64,000 nt of DNA from Paralvinella palmiformis (GCA_025642065.1 JAODUP010001144.1:1-64000); one strand, 5' to 3'. Shown: positions 11,701 through 23,900, counted from the first letter of the stretch. Numbers and translations are program-made. Notes: generated from the sequence alone by a model not told the origin.

Positions 11701-13484
11701 TCACTCTGTTTGATATGGAATTTGTATTATTTTATCATAGATAAAGAATTGCATTATTTTTCTGAAATTCTCATATCTAACATGTTTAGTATCCACGTAG
11801 CTGCTTGTAGTTTTAAAATGATTCTCTATGTTTTATGCTGATACTATTTATGCCGTATTATATTACAGACACTTGAGTTGTTGAATATATATGACAAAGG
11901 GCAATTCATTCAAGCGGATTCATTCGTAAATTATTTATTTTATAAAATTCAACTTTAACACTACTCTCATTTAAGGAACTTTCATCGTTTAGTGTTGATG
12001 AAGAATTAGCTTACCAGTTCCCTTCGAAATTAAATACCAAAACACTAATTACAAAATACGTCCTCATATTTATGCCTTACAATGTGAAAAGAATACACAT
12101 GAGATTATGGCTAGACAATAGTACGTTAATCAAATGTCTATAATCGAACAGCAGTAAATAAAATGACACTATTCGACCCTATACATGTTGTTAAGGTCAG
12201 CTATAAGCCTTTATGGTGCTGTTTGTTACTTTTAAACAGCACCGGTGAGACTTAAGTATTTAACATTGGTGCAGTAGCCACGGTTACTCATATGGTAGCA
12301 GATCTAAAGGGAATAATCTAAACGGCTATTAATGATTTCCGCAAATACCTCGGCTTTGTGCATTATGGAATGGGCTATTAGCCATTAAAATGGAGACAAA
12401 TAAACAAAAAGGTTTACTATTTCTAATATTTCAATGTACGCAATCTGTCCTAGTAAAACTGTTTTAAGTTATCCTTTGATTAGGATGTGCTCAGTTCTAT
12501 AACATATGAATAGCACTTCTTATTGCAGGTATCTGTGGAATATGCAGATATTCAAATACCGTGAAAAGAACAAGTAGAGTAGATGTTAAACATTAACCAT
12601 TGTCTCTCTCTAAATATTCATACATTAGTTCTAAAATTACAATCTGACATATCTGTGCATTCAAATAAAATGCTTCTCTTAGTCTCTTCCGATCTGGATA
12701 TTAGCCACTGAATTTGAAATATGAAATAAAGGCTTAGTGATAATGTCTGTATTACATGTCTATAATTCATGTATTGCTAGTTATGAGTTAAGTAATTGAT
12801 TTCTGTTATGATTAACAAATGCTAATATTGTTCTCGTATATGGCTAAATGCCTAACATGATGCCACTCTACTGCAGTTGATCATAGTACAAACGAACACA
12901 ATATAAGTAGAACCATGCAAATGAAGTGGAATATCTACCTATCTAGAAGTTTTAGATCGCAGCATGTCTGCATCATTCATGCTTATACGAGAGAATGACC
13001 TACACTCCTTACGGCTTAATTATTTACTCATATTTGGTACCCGCCTATAACAGAGACATTAGCCCAATATGGTGGACATGGGTTCAAATGTTACTGAGTT
13101 ATGGAGATAAAGGTTCTTTTATAGAATACTTCCAACAGATTGACGATATTACAATTCTAGGGAATTAGCCAGATGGCCAAATACCAAGTTTATTTATACA
13201 TTACGATATGGCAGCATTAGCGGATAAGAAGGACCTCTATGTGATTAATTATGAACTATGTCATGATATGATTGATATAGGAAGGTAACGGCATTTTATC
13301 TTGAAACTTTGAGCAGTCTCTGATATATATTAACATTTATTTAGGTAATGTCTACTTCAAGTAAAATTTAAATATATCTAGGTGTTTGTAACTAGAAATA
13401 GAATTAATGATATATACAAATGAGGTCAGTATATAATAAAATAGTTAGGCAACTAATTACTCCCTCTTTCATACAATCTCTTCA

Positions 13485-13660
<176 letters not shown>

Positions 13661-14680
13661 TTGGACAAAATGTAAAAAGGTTATAGCCTTTAAAGAAATG
13701 TTACAAATTGAGCCTTCAGGCTCTCAATGTTTGGTCACATCTATAAATACACTACGATATAGAGTAATAACTTATAACACTGAAATGATTGTCAATCTAC
13801 AGCGAAACATAACCTATGCATACGTAGACTAATATTGTATGCAACTACAAAATTGCCCTTCGGGGGATTATGTTCTGATTAATGACACAACCGTCTGACA
13901 ATTATTAGGCTTCATCATAAACAAAACATAAATCTTGGAACATTACTCTTGTGTGTGCGTGTGCGCTGTCTCTGTACGTATGTGCGTGTGTATGTGTATA
14001 TATGTGTATAATTAATTTCAATATTTAAATATAACCTGCAAATGTTAGGATATGACATCCATATCCTACATAAACATATGCAAGTAGACCTTGAACAGTT
14101 TATGTGCATCAGATATTTAAGTGCTAACAAAATTCCGGCCAGCAAATTAAGGGATTCTCGTGGAATGACATTATATTCCTTTCTTAACAGCATGTTTCAG
14201 CATTTGTAGAGTGAATCGTGAGTATAGTAGTTGCTCAAAAAGAACAATACAAACTGCAGGATATAAATGAGTGGGAAAGATGCCACAATAATGACTCTTT
14301 GTCCTTTGAATAATTATTGAAGGTAAAGGATGAACCTCGGGGTAATACTTACAGAGACCTATTAATATACATTTAGTTTATGCATATATCCAAGGTCATC
14401 CTCTAACCCACAACGCGACCAACTATCACCGGGGAGAGTCGGATCTTATTAGTCACTGTTAAATAATTAATTATAAGCCATCTCGTTGAAATGAAAAATA
14501 AAATTATTATTTGTGCTTATCCAAGGTCATTGTTTGTTGTTATATGACATAAGAAACCTGACCCTGGATTTGTGGTAAGTTGTATCCTGTCACATAGTCT
14601 ACTACCTAAATACAGGGTAACACAAGCACGCAACCACGTACGCAGGAACACTGGCATGCACTGGCACGCACCACTTGGCA
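13661..14680. other. Unassigned non-coding DNA
   Basis: No recognised element or coding signal. Confidence 0.5.
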
Positions 14681-14829
14681 CACACACACACACATACACA
14701 CACAATCACACACACACACACACACACTCACACTCACACACACACACACACACATGCACGCACCAACCCACACACACACACACATACATATATACACACT
14801 CATACCAACCCACACACATACACACACAC

Positions 14830-14876
<47 letters not shown>

Positions 14877-14900
14877 CAAACACAGACGTACATTGACACA
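14681..14900. repeat. (CA)n and (TA)n microsatellite cluster
   Basis: Interrupted CA repeats, a TA run at about 14834-14868, then further CA. Confidence 0.95.
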
Positions 14901-15309
14901 AACACACGTATCAATGGCTTTCTAAATATAACTATGCCATTTGTACTTCACTACATTGCATAAGACACATCTTTATAGAGATTGGCGCCTTGAATAACAT
15001 TATTGCAGATGTACTTTAATATATATTCAATCTACTTTTATATTTTGAAATATGAACTTCATCCAAAACGTGCATGGACATTTTACAGAAACACTTAAAA
15101 CACAAACAACAACTCTACTGTGGGTTAATAGTGTTTTCACAACATGAAAACAAATATTTATGCATTTCATTACTTATAATAATAAATTTAATAATAATGA
15201 TAAATTTAAAGCTTATAGGACGTTTCAGGTACTTAGAGTATATCTAAGTATATAATGCCAATTTGTCTGTGTGTATAGAGTATGTTAAAATAGCGTTCTG
15301 TTAAGACGA

Positions 15310-15376
<67 letters not shown>

Positions 15377-15987
15377 GGTGGTGGTAGTAGTAGTTGTAGT
15401 AAATGAAATAACAGTAACAGTGGTCGTAATAATTTTAGTAAAAATATGACGTAAGTTAATAGCAACATCAAGAGTATATTGGAGTAGTTACGTCTGATTA
15501 AGTTCAGGATCAAATCCTTAATACCCGTACGTGATTTGACCCTGTTCCCGTCATTAGTTTCCGATGTACAATAAAACACATTTATGAATATGTTACTCAT
15601 GGCGACCTCAACACTCAGAAGAGGTGTTATTCTTCCTTCTGTTAAGCCCTGGCTACATACGATACTATAATATATATTGATTAAGTCAGCAAAATTGTTT
15701 AATTCTGTTCTCATATTATGGAAGTTCCAATAAAAACAGAGCACTTTGTACACCTGACAGGCATGTGATAAAAGTGGAGAGTTTTGCTTAATTATATCGG
15801 CATATATTTTAAGGTAAATAGCTTATCATGGTACCATCGAGCTAAAACAGACTATATGCTATACCGATATGTACCAATATAAACGTGATAACATTATCAC
15901 ATTTCACCCTCCTGTCAGTTGATAATGTGGTAATATATTGAGAAGTGTGACTGAGTATTATTTTATGAGGTTTTCCTGCCATTCTGA
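14901..15987. other. Unassigned DNA with an (ATT)n tract
   Basis: A trinucleotide ATT run lies at about 15311-15376; the 150-codon minus-strand frame here is largely a translation of that run (poly-isoleucine). Nothing else is recognised. Confidence 0.6.
15311..15376. repeat. (ATT)n microsatellite
   Basis: About 22 units. Confidence 0.97.
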
Positions 15988-16184
15988 GAGGGCACCACCT
16001 TTGTATAACTCATAGCGCGTTGAATCACAGATCATTACCACCTGAGTTCGAATCACAACGTGGGAATATCTGGAGGTTGTTTCATCTTTGACTTCGCTTC
16101 ATTACCTTTGGATGTCGCTCGGCCCATTTAGCCTACCGTGTGCACAAAAGTCGCTTTAAAACATCAATCATCATCATTATCATC
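15988..16184 (+). mobile_element. tRNA-derived SINE, family 1, with (ATC)n tail
   Basis: A tRNA-like head has a clear B box, gagttcgaatc, at 16044-16054. A body follows containing gtttcatctttgac and cggcccatttagcctaccgtg, ending in an (ATC)n tail. Two further copies with the same body and tail lie on the minus strand at 24068-24235 and 52245-52340. It would be transcribed by RNA polymerase III and mobilised by a partner LINE. Confidence 0.8.
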
Positions 16185-16419
16185 TGCCATTCTGGGCAAA
16201 TCTTAAATCATCACTGTAAGTATGAATCTGGCTTCGTTAGCAAATCTATATGACAATGTTATTTGTCTGTGTTTAATTTGGCTTAGGATAAGAGATAAAA
16301 GAAAGAATTGTCTATCTCTGGATATGCGTAACTCCGTGTCTGTGTACATATCAAGCAACTCATCAATTGTTACTTGTTTGTGTGTATAAGTCGCCAATTT
16401 ATCCCTTCTTACGAATGAT

Positions 16420-16560
16420 AACGTTGGTGTTACCGATTTCCAATGACTGATATTTGACCCAAGTAACTTTATTAAAATTCGTTCTGAAATGTATTGAGAT
16501 AGTGATTATGCGAATTGTTAGATTACCATTCGAATCCTGAATATAATAGCAATTGTTTTG
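16420..16560 (-). repeat. Divergent relative of a palindrome-arm segment
   Basis: The text tgacccaagtaactttat, then aaaattcgtt, gtgattat and attcgaatcctga lines up in order with 49130-49240 in the right palindrome arm (tgacccaagtaatcttttc and so on). Strand is arbitrary. Confidence 0.5.
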
Positions 16561-16770
16561 TCTAGATACCTAGATAAAGAAGTACTATTTATATTTTATT
16601 GCAAACATCGGTAGCAATATTCACCCTAAAAATATTTTGAAAGATGAACACAGCCTATGTATTTGAGATTGTAAACAATTACTATAGTACACTACACTTT
16701 AGCCTTATAACGTTCGGAGCTAAGTTATATCAACAAGATGCTAGGCAATCGTTTATCAGTAGCAGGAGTG

Positions 16771-17445
16771 TAGACTGTTTGTGCGTGGAGACTATATATT
16801 TCCAGTTCCGCGCATTCTAAGAAAATGTGATCTAGAGCGTATATTCCATGCACTATTTGCGTCTTTGGAGGGATACTGTTTATGTTTTTGGACTGGGCAT
16901 CTAGCATTTAAATGATTGTAGCAAACAGAGTTTACTCTTAAAGGAATATAAATACTGGATCAGATCTGAAGTGGTGGCATTGGACACAGCTCGTGTGGTT
17001 GATGTGTTTAATATAACATATTCAGTTACATATACAATTCAGGTTAGTAGTATGCAGGGGTAGAATTATCTTTCCTATGTTCAGCTATGTCCAGTTTGTA
17101 CTATAGTATTCAAGGCTAGCTCTATTGTGTCATAAATAACACATAAACACGTTGTTATAACACTATTTTAAAGGGCAAATATTAGATTTGGTCTGAAAAT
17201 GTTAACATATAGTTTTAACAGTACCGTAGCTATGACGCTATTACGGTCTGCTTTAGTACAGATATCATTTTCAAAATAGCAATTAACCTATCAGTTTTAA
17301 TAGTTGTTTCTTGGGATATCTGCCTGTTGCATAAGGTGAGCCCTGAAGTCAGTGACAATTGGTGTATATAACTTGTATAGCATTGTTTTACAGAAATATA
17401 CAGCAACTGAAAATAGCTATTGATAGGGTTGCTTAGATAATAGAC
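16771..17445 (+). repeat. Module A, copy 0
   Basis: An unclassified non-coding repeat of about 0.6-0.67 kb. Landmarks: gtgatctagagcg, ctatttgcgtctttggag, tggcattggacacagctcg, gaattatctttcct, tatgtccagtttgtacta, acggtctgct, and a terminal tgcttagataat. Other copies: 19441-20040, 20041-20690, 59787-60240, 60241-60833, and a partial one at 21069-21281. No open frame is conserved. Confidence 0.8.
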
Positions 17446-18195
17446 CGATCCAGGCGAAATGGGTTGCATCGGTTACCAACAGCTGTCTCGGATTAGAAAC
17501 AGCTATGACCCTCAGTATTAATAGGGGATGGCAACTTTTCACTAAAGTTAAATAGTTGAAACCTTTCAGCAAATTATTTCATATTACACGGAGAGTGAAC
17601 GATTTAGTCTTTCCAAAGGATTTAGCACAATATTTATCAATATATAACCCAATGATTGAGCGGACCACTTTTCCAGATGAATGACACAGCTAAGCCTTAG
17701 TTATTCATGTTGAATTGTACGAGATATTTAGCATGGGTTTCAATGAATTAAATAAATGATTTTAAAATTACCTTCTAGCTGGATGTAAATTTATTTAAAA
17801 CAAATAAAATAAATTTAATGTAGAGTTTTGGAATTATCATTAGATTAGAGTATTACCAACCTTGACATTTACATGTAGTAAACATTGCACAAATGGCTGT
17901 TTCAGAAAATAAAACAGTTCATTTTCAATAAAAGCTATCATGCACAAATACCAATGTTACAGTAATAGGAATCACCCATTGAATTATAATCTATGTGATT
18001 ATTGGTTTTATCCATTCACATCGTCGTGACATATAGAAAAAAATCTACAACTAATGAGTTTGGACCATGACAGCCATGGAAATCGCGCTGAACGTTACTT
18101 GGTTTACTGGCATATATCCGTTTGGATGAAGTCTTATTAAATGCAAAATTATGATCTGGAGATCACATACCCTTAATGGACTATATATAAAATAC
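17446..18195. other. Unassigned DNA between modules A and C
   Basis: In the other arrays module A is followed directly by module C, so this stretch may be an insertion. No element was recognised. Confidence 0.45.
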
Positions 18196-18270
18196 AAATA
18201 TAGGTGGTATATAGCCTAAGAAATATAGGTGGTATATAGCCTAAGAAATATAGGTGGTATATAGCCTAAG
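18196..18270. repeat. Three perfect copies of a 25-bp unit
   Basis: Units at 18196-18220, 18221-18245 and 18246-18270 are identical (aaatataggtggtatatagc plus ctaag). The absence of any difference implies a recent expansion. Confidence 0.97.
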
Positions 18271-18411
18271 TACATTTTTTTCAGTAAGGCATATATTGGC
18301 GACTACACGCGTAAATCGTCATGTAACACAGTGATTCTTAAATTTCTAACCCCACATCGTAGTGTGAAATTCAGCCGCGTAGTGGCGCCAGGGGTAATTG
18401 GATCGGTATAT

Positions 18412-18627
18412 TAGCTCTCACACTTTCGGTCATCTGATTTGGGTATTTTACTCCCACGGCTGAAGGTGATTTGCTTTTTTTGTGGGAGACAGAACACATG
18501 TCTCAGCATGAAATACGGCCACATTAATTCCACTGATAAATCGTCCAGAGTTTCCGTTTACGATTCGAGATTCTCTGTGCCAGTGCCTTATTGCACATGG
18601 CTTAAACGGACACACGGACGAACGGAC
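18412..18627 (+). repeat. Module C, copy 0
   Basis: Shares with the other C copies: tctgatttgggt, a cacggctg...ggtgatt stretch, acatgtctcagca, cgtccagagttt, and gattctctgtgcc then cttatt before a CA tract. More divergent than the copies at 20691-20929 and 60834-61061. Confidence 0.75.
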
Positions 18628-18710
18628 GCACGCACACACACACACCAACACACACATCCATATACATAAACACACACACACATCCCCAGGTGCGCGTACA
18701 CACATACAAA
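18628..18710. repeat. CA-rich tract following module C
   Basis: Interrupted CA repeats starting exactly where module C ends. Confidence 0.9.
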
Positions 18711-18716
18711 TATACA

Positions 18717-19330
18717 AGAATGATTAGGTACACATGCTAATTTGTCAACTCCTTCACTTGTATAAGAAGTTAAAGATTGCCAGAATTTATTTCCCAAAGG
18801 ATCCAGTGTGTTATCTCTACCGGAAGCCTCTCCAGAGATTTGCAATACTGTAATCCTAGCGGCCGACGGATACAATATTCATGAACCAGGGTTATAATTC
18901 ACATTGATTAATCCGTCGTTGTCCATGGATTTGTTCCGTAGATACTTCCCAGAATAATATTATGCAGATGTCACCTATTTATATAAGCTGACATCGTGTG
19001 CTAATAGTCTTCAGAATTCAATCACTGGCTTTGCTAACACCACTATTTACGACGTATTGCGAGCGAAGTTACTTTTTAATATATTGCATCCGAATTTATG
19101 ATTATGAATTATGATGTTATTTTATCCGATGTACATAGTATTATTATTCAACAGTACGCGTTGGGTTGACCATTCCTAATAAGATCGGCTTAGTTCAAAA
19201 GGGAAACTGATATGTTATTTATTGCCTGCTAAATGAATATTTTAAGAGTAAAATAATATTTATAAGCACTGTAAAAGGTGAAATGGGTATAAAACGAAAT
19301 ATAGAGGTTACAACTTTAAATAACAAAATA
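18717..19330 (+). repeat. Segment S, copy 1
   Basis: Landmarks: atgctaatttgtcaa, gagatttgcaatactg, gatacaatattcatgaac, attgatta, gttgtccatg, attatgcagatgtca and aatatttataagcactg. Related copies are at 32560-32830 and 51640-52240 in the same orientation. Non-coding and unclassified. Confidence 0.7.
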
Positions 19331-19440
19331 CATTATAATGAAATGATTCAACATACCATATGCATAAAGACCATCTGATTTTCTCATTCGGATAAAGCCG
19401 GTCAAGAAAACAAAACATTTATTAGTGTGTTCATGCGATA

Positions 19441-20040
19441 GTAAGAAAAGTTGATCTAGAGCTGTATATTCCGTGCACTATTTGCGTCTTTGGAGGCACG
19501 CCGTTTAAGTGTTTGGCCTGGTTATCCAGCATTTAAATGATTGTAGCAGACACAGTACGCTCTTAAAGCATGTACTCCTGACTCAGGAATAGAAACACTG
19601 CATCGCATCTCGAGCGGTGGCATTGGACACAGCTCGTGTGGTTGGTGTGTTTTATATAACAAGTTTAATTGTATATATAATTCACCTTAGTTATTTGTGG
19701 GAATAGAATTATCTTTCCTAGGTCCAGTTATGTCCAGTCTGTACTATGACATTCAAGGCTAACTTTAGTCTCCTTGTCATTAATAAAACCCTATATTATA
19801 ATTATAGTTTGTATAGCAGACATTAGGTCTGATTTGAAAATGTTAATATATAGAACGGCAATTCCGCCATAACGGTCTGCTAAAGCGCCGATATAAATTG
19901 TTATAATAGTGACGAGTAGGTCATAGTATTTATTGGATTTGTATGTTTATGAGGTATTTGACCCTCCAGCAAATATCACAAGGCATATTATGCTGCGGTT
20001 GAGAAAGTTCCGTTTTCTATGCGTGGAGTCTATATTTCCC
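19441..20040 (+). repeat. Module A, copy 1
   Basis: Begins gtaagaaaagttgatctaga and ends at tctatatttccc. It is followed at once by copy 2. Its best match in the window is 59787-60240, which is near identical apart from many small indels. Confidence 0.88.
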
Positions 20041-20690
20041 TGCATTCAAGAAAAGTTGATCTAGAGCTGTATAATCCATGTACTATTTGCGTCTTTGGAG
20101 GCACGCCGTTTAAGTGTTTGGTTTGGTTATCCAGCATTTAAATGACTGTAGCAGGCACAGTACGCTCTTAAAGCATTATAAGTACTCCTGACTCAGGAAT
20201 AGAAACACTACATCGCATCTCGAGCGGTGGCATTGGACACGGCTCGCGCGGTTGGTGTGTTTTATATAACAAGTTTACTTGTATATAAAATTCATCTTGG
20301 TTGTATTATGGGAATAGAATTATCTTTCCTAGGTCCAGTTATGTCCAGTTTGTACTATGACATTCAAGATTAGCTCTAATCTGCTTGCCATAAATAACAT
20401 TTAAGAACTACAATAGTTAGAATAGCATAAATTAGGTCAGGTTTGAAAATAATTCAAACAGTACGGAAGCTATGACGCGCTAATTACGGTCTGCTTCAGC
20501 GCAGATGTCAGTCTTTTAATAGCAATTAAGCTAAATATTTTAAATAGTAGTCGCTTCGTGACGCCTGCCCGTTGTAAAACTGATCTTTGAAGACGGTGAC
20601 AATTGGGTTAAAATAGTTTATATAGTATTGCTTTGAAGAAAGATACAGCAATTGAAAACTAGCTATAAATAGGGCTGCTTAGATAATTAA
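20041..20690 (+). repeat. Module A, copy 2
   Basis: Tandem to copy 1. The end (cgcttcgtgacgcctgcccg to tgcttagataatt) matches the end of copy 5 at 60241-60833 closely and copy 0 more distantly. Confidence 0.88.
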
Positions 20691-20929
20691 GCTAAACATT
20701 CTCACTACTGCCGTGATCTGACTTGGGTGTTTTACACCCAAACTCCACGGCTGTAGGTGATTCGTATTTTGATTTTGCTTGGCGGCTTAGGGACTGGTGA
20801 GACATTACAAATTTCTCAGCAAGAAAAGTCGCCACTCTGGATTCAGTCCCCCTTGAAGAAACGTCCAGTGTTTGAATTCACGGTTCGATATTCTCTGTGC
20901 CTGTGCCTTATTATACACAGCTAAAAAAC
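20691..20929 (+). repeat. Module C, copy 1
   Basis: Begins gctaaacattctcactactg, includes tgatctgacttgggtgtt and gcaagaaaagtcgccactct, and ends tatacacagctaaa before the CA tract. Near identical to 60834-61061. Confidence 0.88.
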
Positions 20930-21017
20930 ACACACACAAATCCCACACACACACACACACACACATACACACTCATACACTCATACACACACACATACCC
21001 ACACATATACACACACA
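20930..21017. repeat. CA-rich tract following module C
   Basis: Interrupted CA repeats. Confidence 0.92.
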
Positions 21018-21068
21018 TGTTTTCAATGATGTTAGATTGTTGAGGTTGCTGTGGATGTGTGCCACCAT

Positions 21069-21281
21069 TAGGTGTGATTTTAAATTGCTAATATATAAAA
21101 CGGCAATTCCGCCATAACGGTCTGCTAAAGCGCCGATGTAATAGTGACGAGTAGGTCATAGTATTTATTGGATTTGTATGTTTATGAGGTATTTCACCCT
21201 CCAGTAAATATCACAAGGCATATTATGTTGTGGTTGAGAAAGTTCCGTTTTCTATGCCTGGAGACTATATTTCCCTGCAGA
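21069..21281 (+). repeat. Module A, partial copy 3
   Basis: Matches the last third of copy 1: acggcaattccgccataacg, gtgacgagtaggtcatagta and aagttccgttttctatgc. It ends at tatttccctgca. Confidence 0.85.
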
Positions 21282-21290
21282 CATTCTATG

Positions 21291-21330
21291 CAACCTGATG
21301 AAGACTTGAATAGGTCGAAACCGGTCGTTG
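21291..21330 (+). ncRNA. Hammerhead-ribozyme-like motif
   Basis: CTGATGA (21295-21301) and GAAA (21317-21320) are spaced by a short potential stem GAC/GTC (21303-21305 with 21314-21316). CAAC before the core (21291-21294) can pair with GTTG after it (21327-21330). AC/GT (21320-21321 with 21324-21325) would give a two-pair stem III ahead of a GTC cleavage triplet. Minimal type I hammerheads of this sort are known from Penelope-like elements. One extra A after CTGATGA weakens the fit, so activity is uncertain. Confidence 0.35.
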
Positions 21331-21650
21331 CTATTGGGTTGAGTCGTGTTATATCGCTGCTATTAGTATTAATCTGAATTTATTCTGATTTATGCTTATA
21401 TTATTCACACATTATTCATACTGTGTATTAATATTTTATTTCTCCATTTTAGGTTTAATCTTTCTTGGCCGTAGTGTTCGACACAAAGCCTGGTTTTGTT
21501 TTAATCATAGTTTCTTCTTTTTTTATATTTAGATTATCCTCTTTTGGATTATTTTAGAAATTTGCTTTTTTCTTTTCATTTTTCTCTAATTTTACCGGTA
21601 ATTAATTATACTTACAATTAAATATTTTTTTAAAAATCAGTTTGGAGTTA
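21331..21650 (+). other. Unassigned sequence after the hammerhead-like motif
   Basis: T-rich, with no readable reverse transcriptase or GIY-YIG motif. It could be the untranslated end of a Penelope-like element, by inference from the hammerhead-like motif only. Confidence 0.3.
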
Positions 21651-21702
21651 ATTGTTGTTTGAATGAAAGTATAACACCTGTGCCAGCGCCTTAACTATCT
21701 TT

Positions 21703-21705
<3 letters not shown>
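21651..21705 (+). repeat. Module C, tail fragment
   Basis: The text cctgtgccagcgcctta followed by ataacacac matches the final part of module C just before its CA tract. Confidence 0.6.
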
Positions 21706-21800
<95 letters not shown>

Positions 21801-21812
21801 ACACACATATAT
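21706..21812. repeat. (CA)n microsatellite
   Basis: Nearly pure CA run of about 50 units. Confidence 0.97.
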
Positions 21813-22540
21813 ATACAGGGATATTTTTAATCTCCTGATTTATGTCAGCTCTATATCATTTATCAAGTGTAGATCTATAGCCGTGTAATCATCATTTATC
21901 CATGTTTAGAATATGGTTAAGTGTTCAAATACGGCTTTATATTAGGGATCTAGTGTGAATAATACTGGTAAGGTATGAAAGAAATGTCTCGTTTTACTTT
22001 GAATGCATTGTTAGATAAACCTATTTCTGTTAATACTGATATATATATATTAATTGTTTCTGGAGAAACTTCTACTGATATTCAGTATATATTGCTCAAT
22101 ATGTGTTTGTTGTTTTAATGTGTTTCTCTGATTTTACCAATTTTAATATCGACATTGCTTTGCGTAAGGTTCAGAACTTTATCAGGTCAATATGTTTTTT
22201 TCGTAATGTTGTAGCTAATAGCTGTACCGGAATGATGAACGAAGGAGGCAAAAATCAAACGATCGCTTGTTGACAAAAGAACTGACAGAACAGGGACTAA
22301 TATGTTGTCAGCCAAGGCATTATCTCTGGCACAATCCAGCATGCTATTGTAAGTGCAGAAATTGGTCAGTTACATAGAAGAATCACACATTAATATATCA
22401 ACATAAAAGTACCTAACACAGTTAAGCTTAATCGCTGCTTAGTTAGAAAATAAATCGGATAGGCAGATAAGTCAATTGAGCCTGATATGTGATGGTTACA
22501 AATTTAGTTATTATAACTGCTCCCAAGCTAGCTTATAACC
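21813..22540. other. Unassigned non-coding DNA
   Basis: No element recognised; it precedes a LINE fragment whose upstream coding part is not readable here. Confidence 0.45.
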
Positions 22541-23412
22541 CAAAATATCATCATATGTAGGTATACAAATTTGGTGTATCAAAGAGATCCGTTTTAGGAC
22601 CAAACACTTAATCTATGTTTATCAAACCAATTGTTGAAATTAGTAAACGGCATAATATTAAATGTCATTGTTATGCTGCTGATACACAAGAGTATATGAA
22701 TTTAAATCCATGGGACGATATTTAATCTTCAATTGAAGTTTATGTTGAAGACATAAGTATTTGGATGAACCCCAATATGCTGAAATTGAATAAAGATAAT
22801 ACTAAATTTCATTGTTTTCTCATCCAAACAACACGTGAAGAAAACGGAGAATCTTCGCATTATGGTAGGATCCAGTTATAAAATTATTCCATATCTGTAA
22901 GAAAAACGTAAGTCCAAGCTCTTATCATTTCTCGGCTGGACTATATCAGTGCAAAACAATATAAAATCCCCCTCTCTCAGACAAACCATATACAACGAGT
23001 GCAGGACTGTGATGCACGTCTGGTGATACGCACTCGCATAAGAGTACATATAACACCAGTTTTCTGCCAAATGAACTGGCTTTCTGAACGTTTGAAATCA
23101 TTGTACAAACATCTACTTCGCACATTCAGAGTACTGACTAGAACAGCAACGATGTATCTAAGCGATCTGATCCAAAAGTATATACCAGTTAGAATTCACT
23201 TTTGGCGGTACCATAAGGCCATACAGCATTGTAAAGATAGACATCTTTCCGAACATCAGCTTCCAGACTGTAGATTAAGTTGCCAAACTATATTAAGCTT
23301 GCAGTTAGTAAAAAACCCACTTATTTACACCACTGAGCTTAGAACATCCTTCAATTATGTTTTAAATGTAAAGGCTCTTAGCGAAATTATGGTTAAATCA
23401 GGAGCTATCTAA
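22541..23412 (+). pseudogene. CR1-group LINE reverse transcriptase, 3' fragment
   Basis: Readable motifs: GVSKRSVLG (22573-22599, the GVPQGSVLG box), the catalytic box altered to YAAD (22672-22683), ISIWMNPNMLKLNKDNTKF, then a 137-codon open end (22999-23412) with RTRIRVHITPV, NWLSERLKSLYKHLLRTFRV and YLSDLIQKYIPVR. This is the palm-to-C-terminal part of a Jockey-superfamily, CR1-group ORF2. The change of the first catalytic aspartate to alanine, and stops after VLGPNT and after WDDI, show it is dead. It is 5' truncated and ends near a TTA/GTT repeat (23413-23477), a common tail type for such elements. A related fragment lies at 56165-56500 on the other strand. Confidence 0.82.
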
Positions 23413-23477
23413 ATTATTATTATTGTTATTGTTATTGTTATTGTTATTGTTATTGCTAGTATTATTATTATTATTAT
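23413..23477. repeat. (TTA)n/(GTT)n tract at LINE 3' end
   Basis: Trinucleotide and TTATTG-type hexanucleotide repeats directly after the LINE stop. Confidence 0.9.
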
Positions 23478-23479
23478 AC

Positions 23480-23900
23480 ATTTTAGCACAATTTACTTCT
23501 CCGCTTATAATAATGCAATTTGTAAACCACTGCTGATTTATGAAGATATATTTTGGTTTCATTGAAAGAAGGCTAAAGCCAAATATACAAAACTAAATGT
23601 TGTAGAGGTATATTTGTTGTTAGAACTATTTAGATTAGAATCGATTTATCTTACAGGCTATTCTACAGGTCCGTTATTCTTCAGTCTATGCCTATTATAC
23701 AAACAAATTACTATTGTCTGGGAATCAATTCTAAGCACTATATATTAGAGACTCTGTTTCAAATGACCTGTGTCTACGTTCCATTAGGACCATCTTGCTT
23801 ACAGTGTAGACTTGACTCAATTGATTATTACTCACAGATTAATTAATGATGACCCTAAATGACACCAATGATGACCCTAAATTGGGTTATGTGATATTAG
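23480..23900 (+). repeat. Segment X, copy 1
   Basis: Landmarks shared in order with 53400-53680: gctgatttat, cagtctatg, caattctaag, ccattaggac and a run near gtgtagac. Divergent and non-coding. Confidence 0.55.

Noticed and set aside
15301..15753. 150-codon minus-strand frame
   Set aside because: Its end is poly-isoleucine from the (ATT)n tract and the rest matches no family.
15988..16055. Functional tRNA gene
   Set aside because: Only the B box is well kept, no cloverleaf can be drawn, and the sequence continues into a SINE body.
18196..18270. Possible CRISPR-like array
   Set aside because: The three 25-bp units are directly adjacent with no spacers, and the DNA is clearly from an animal.
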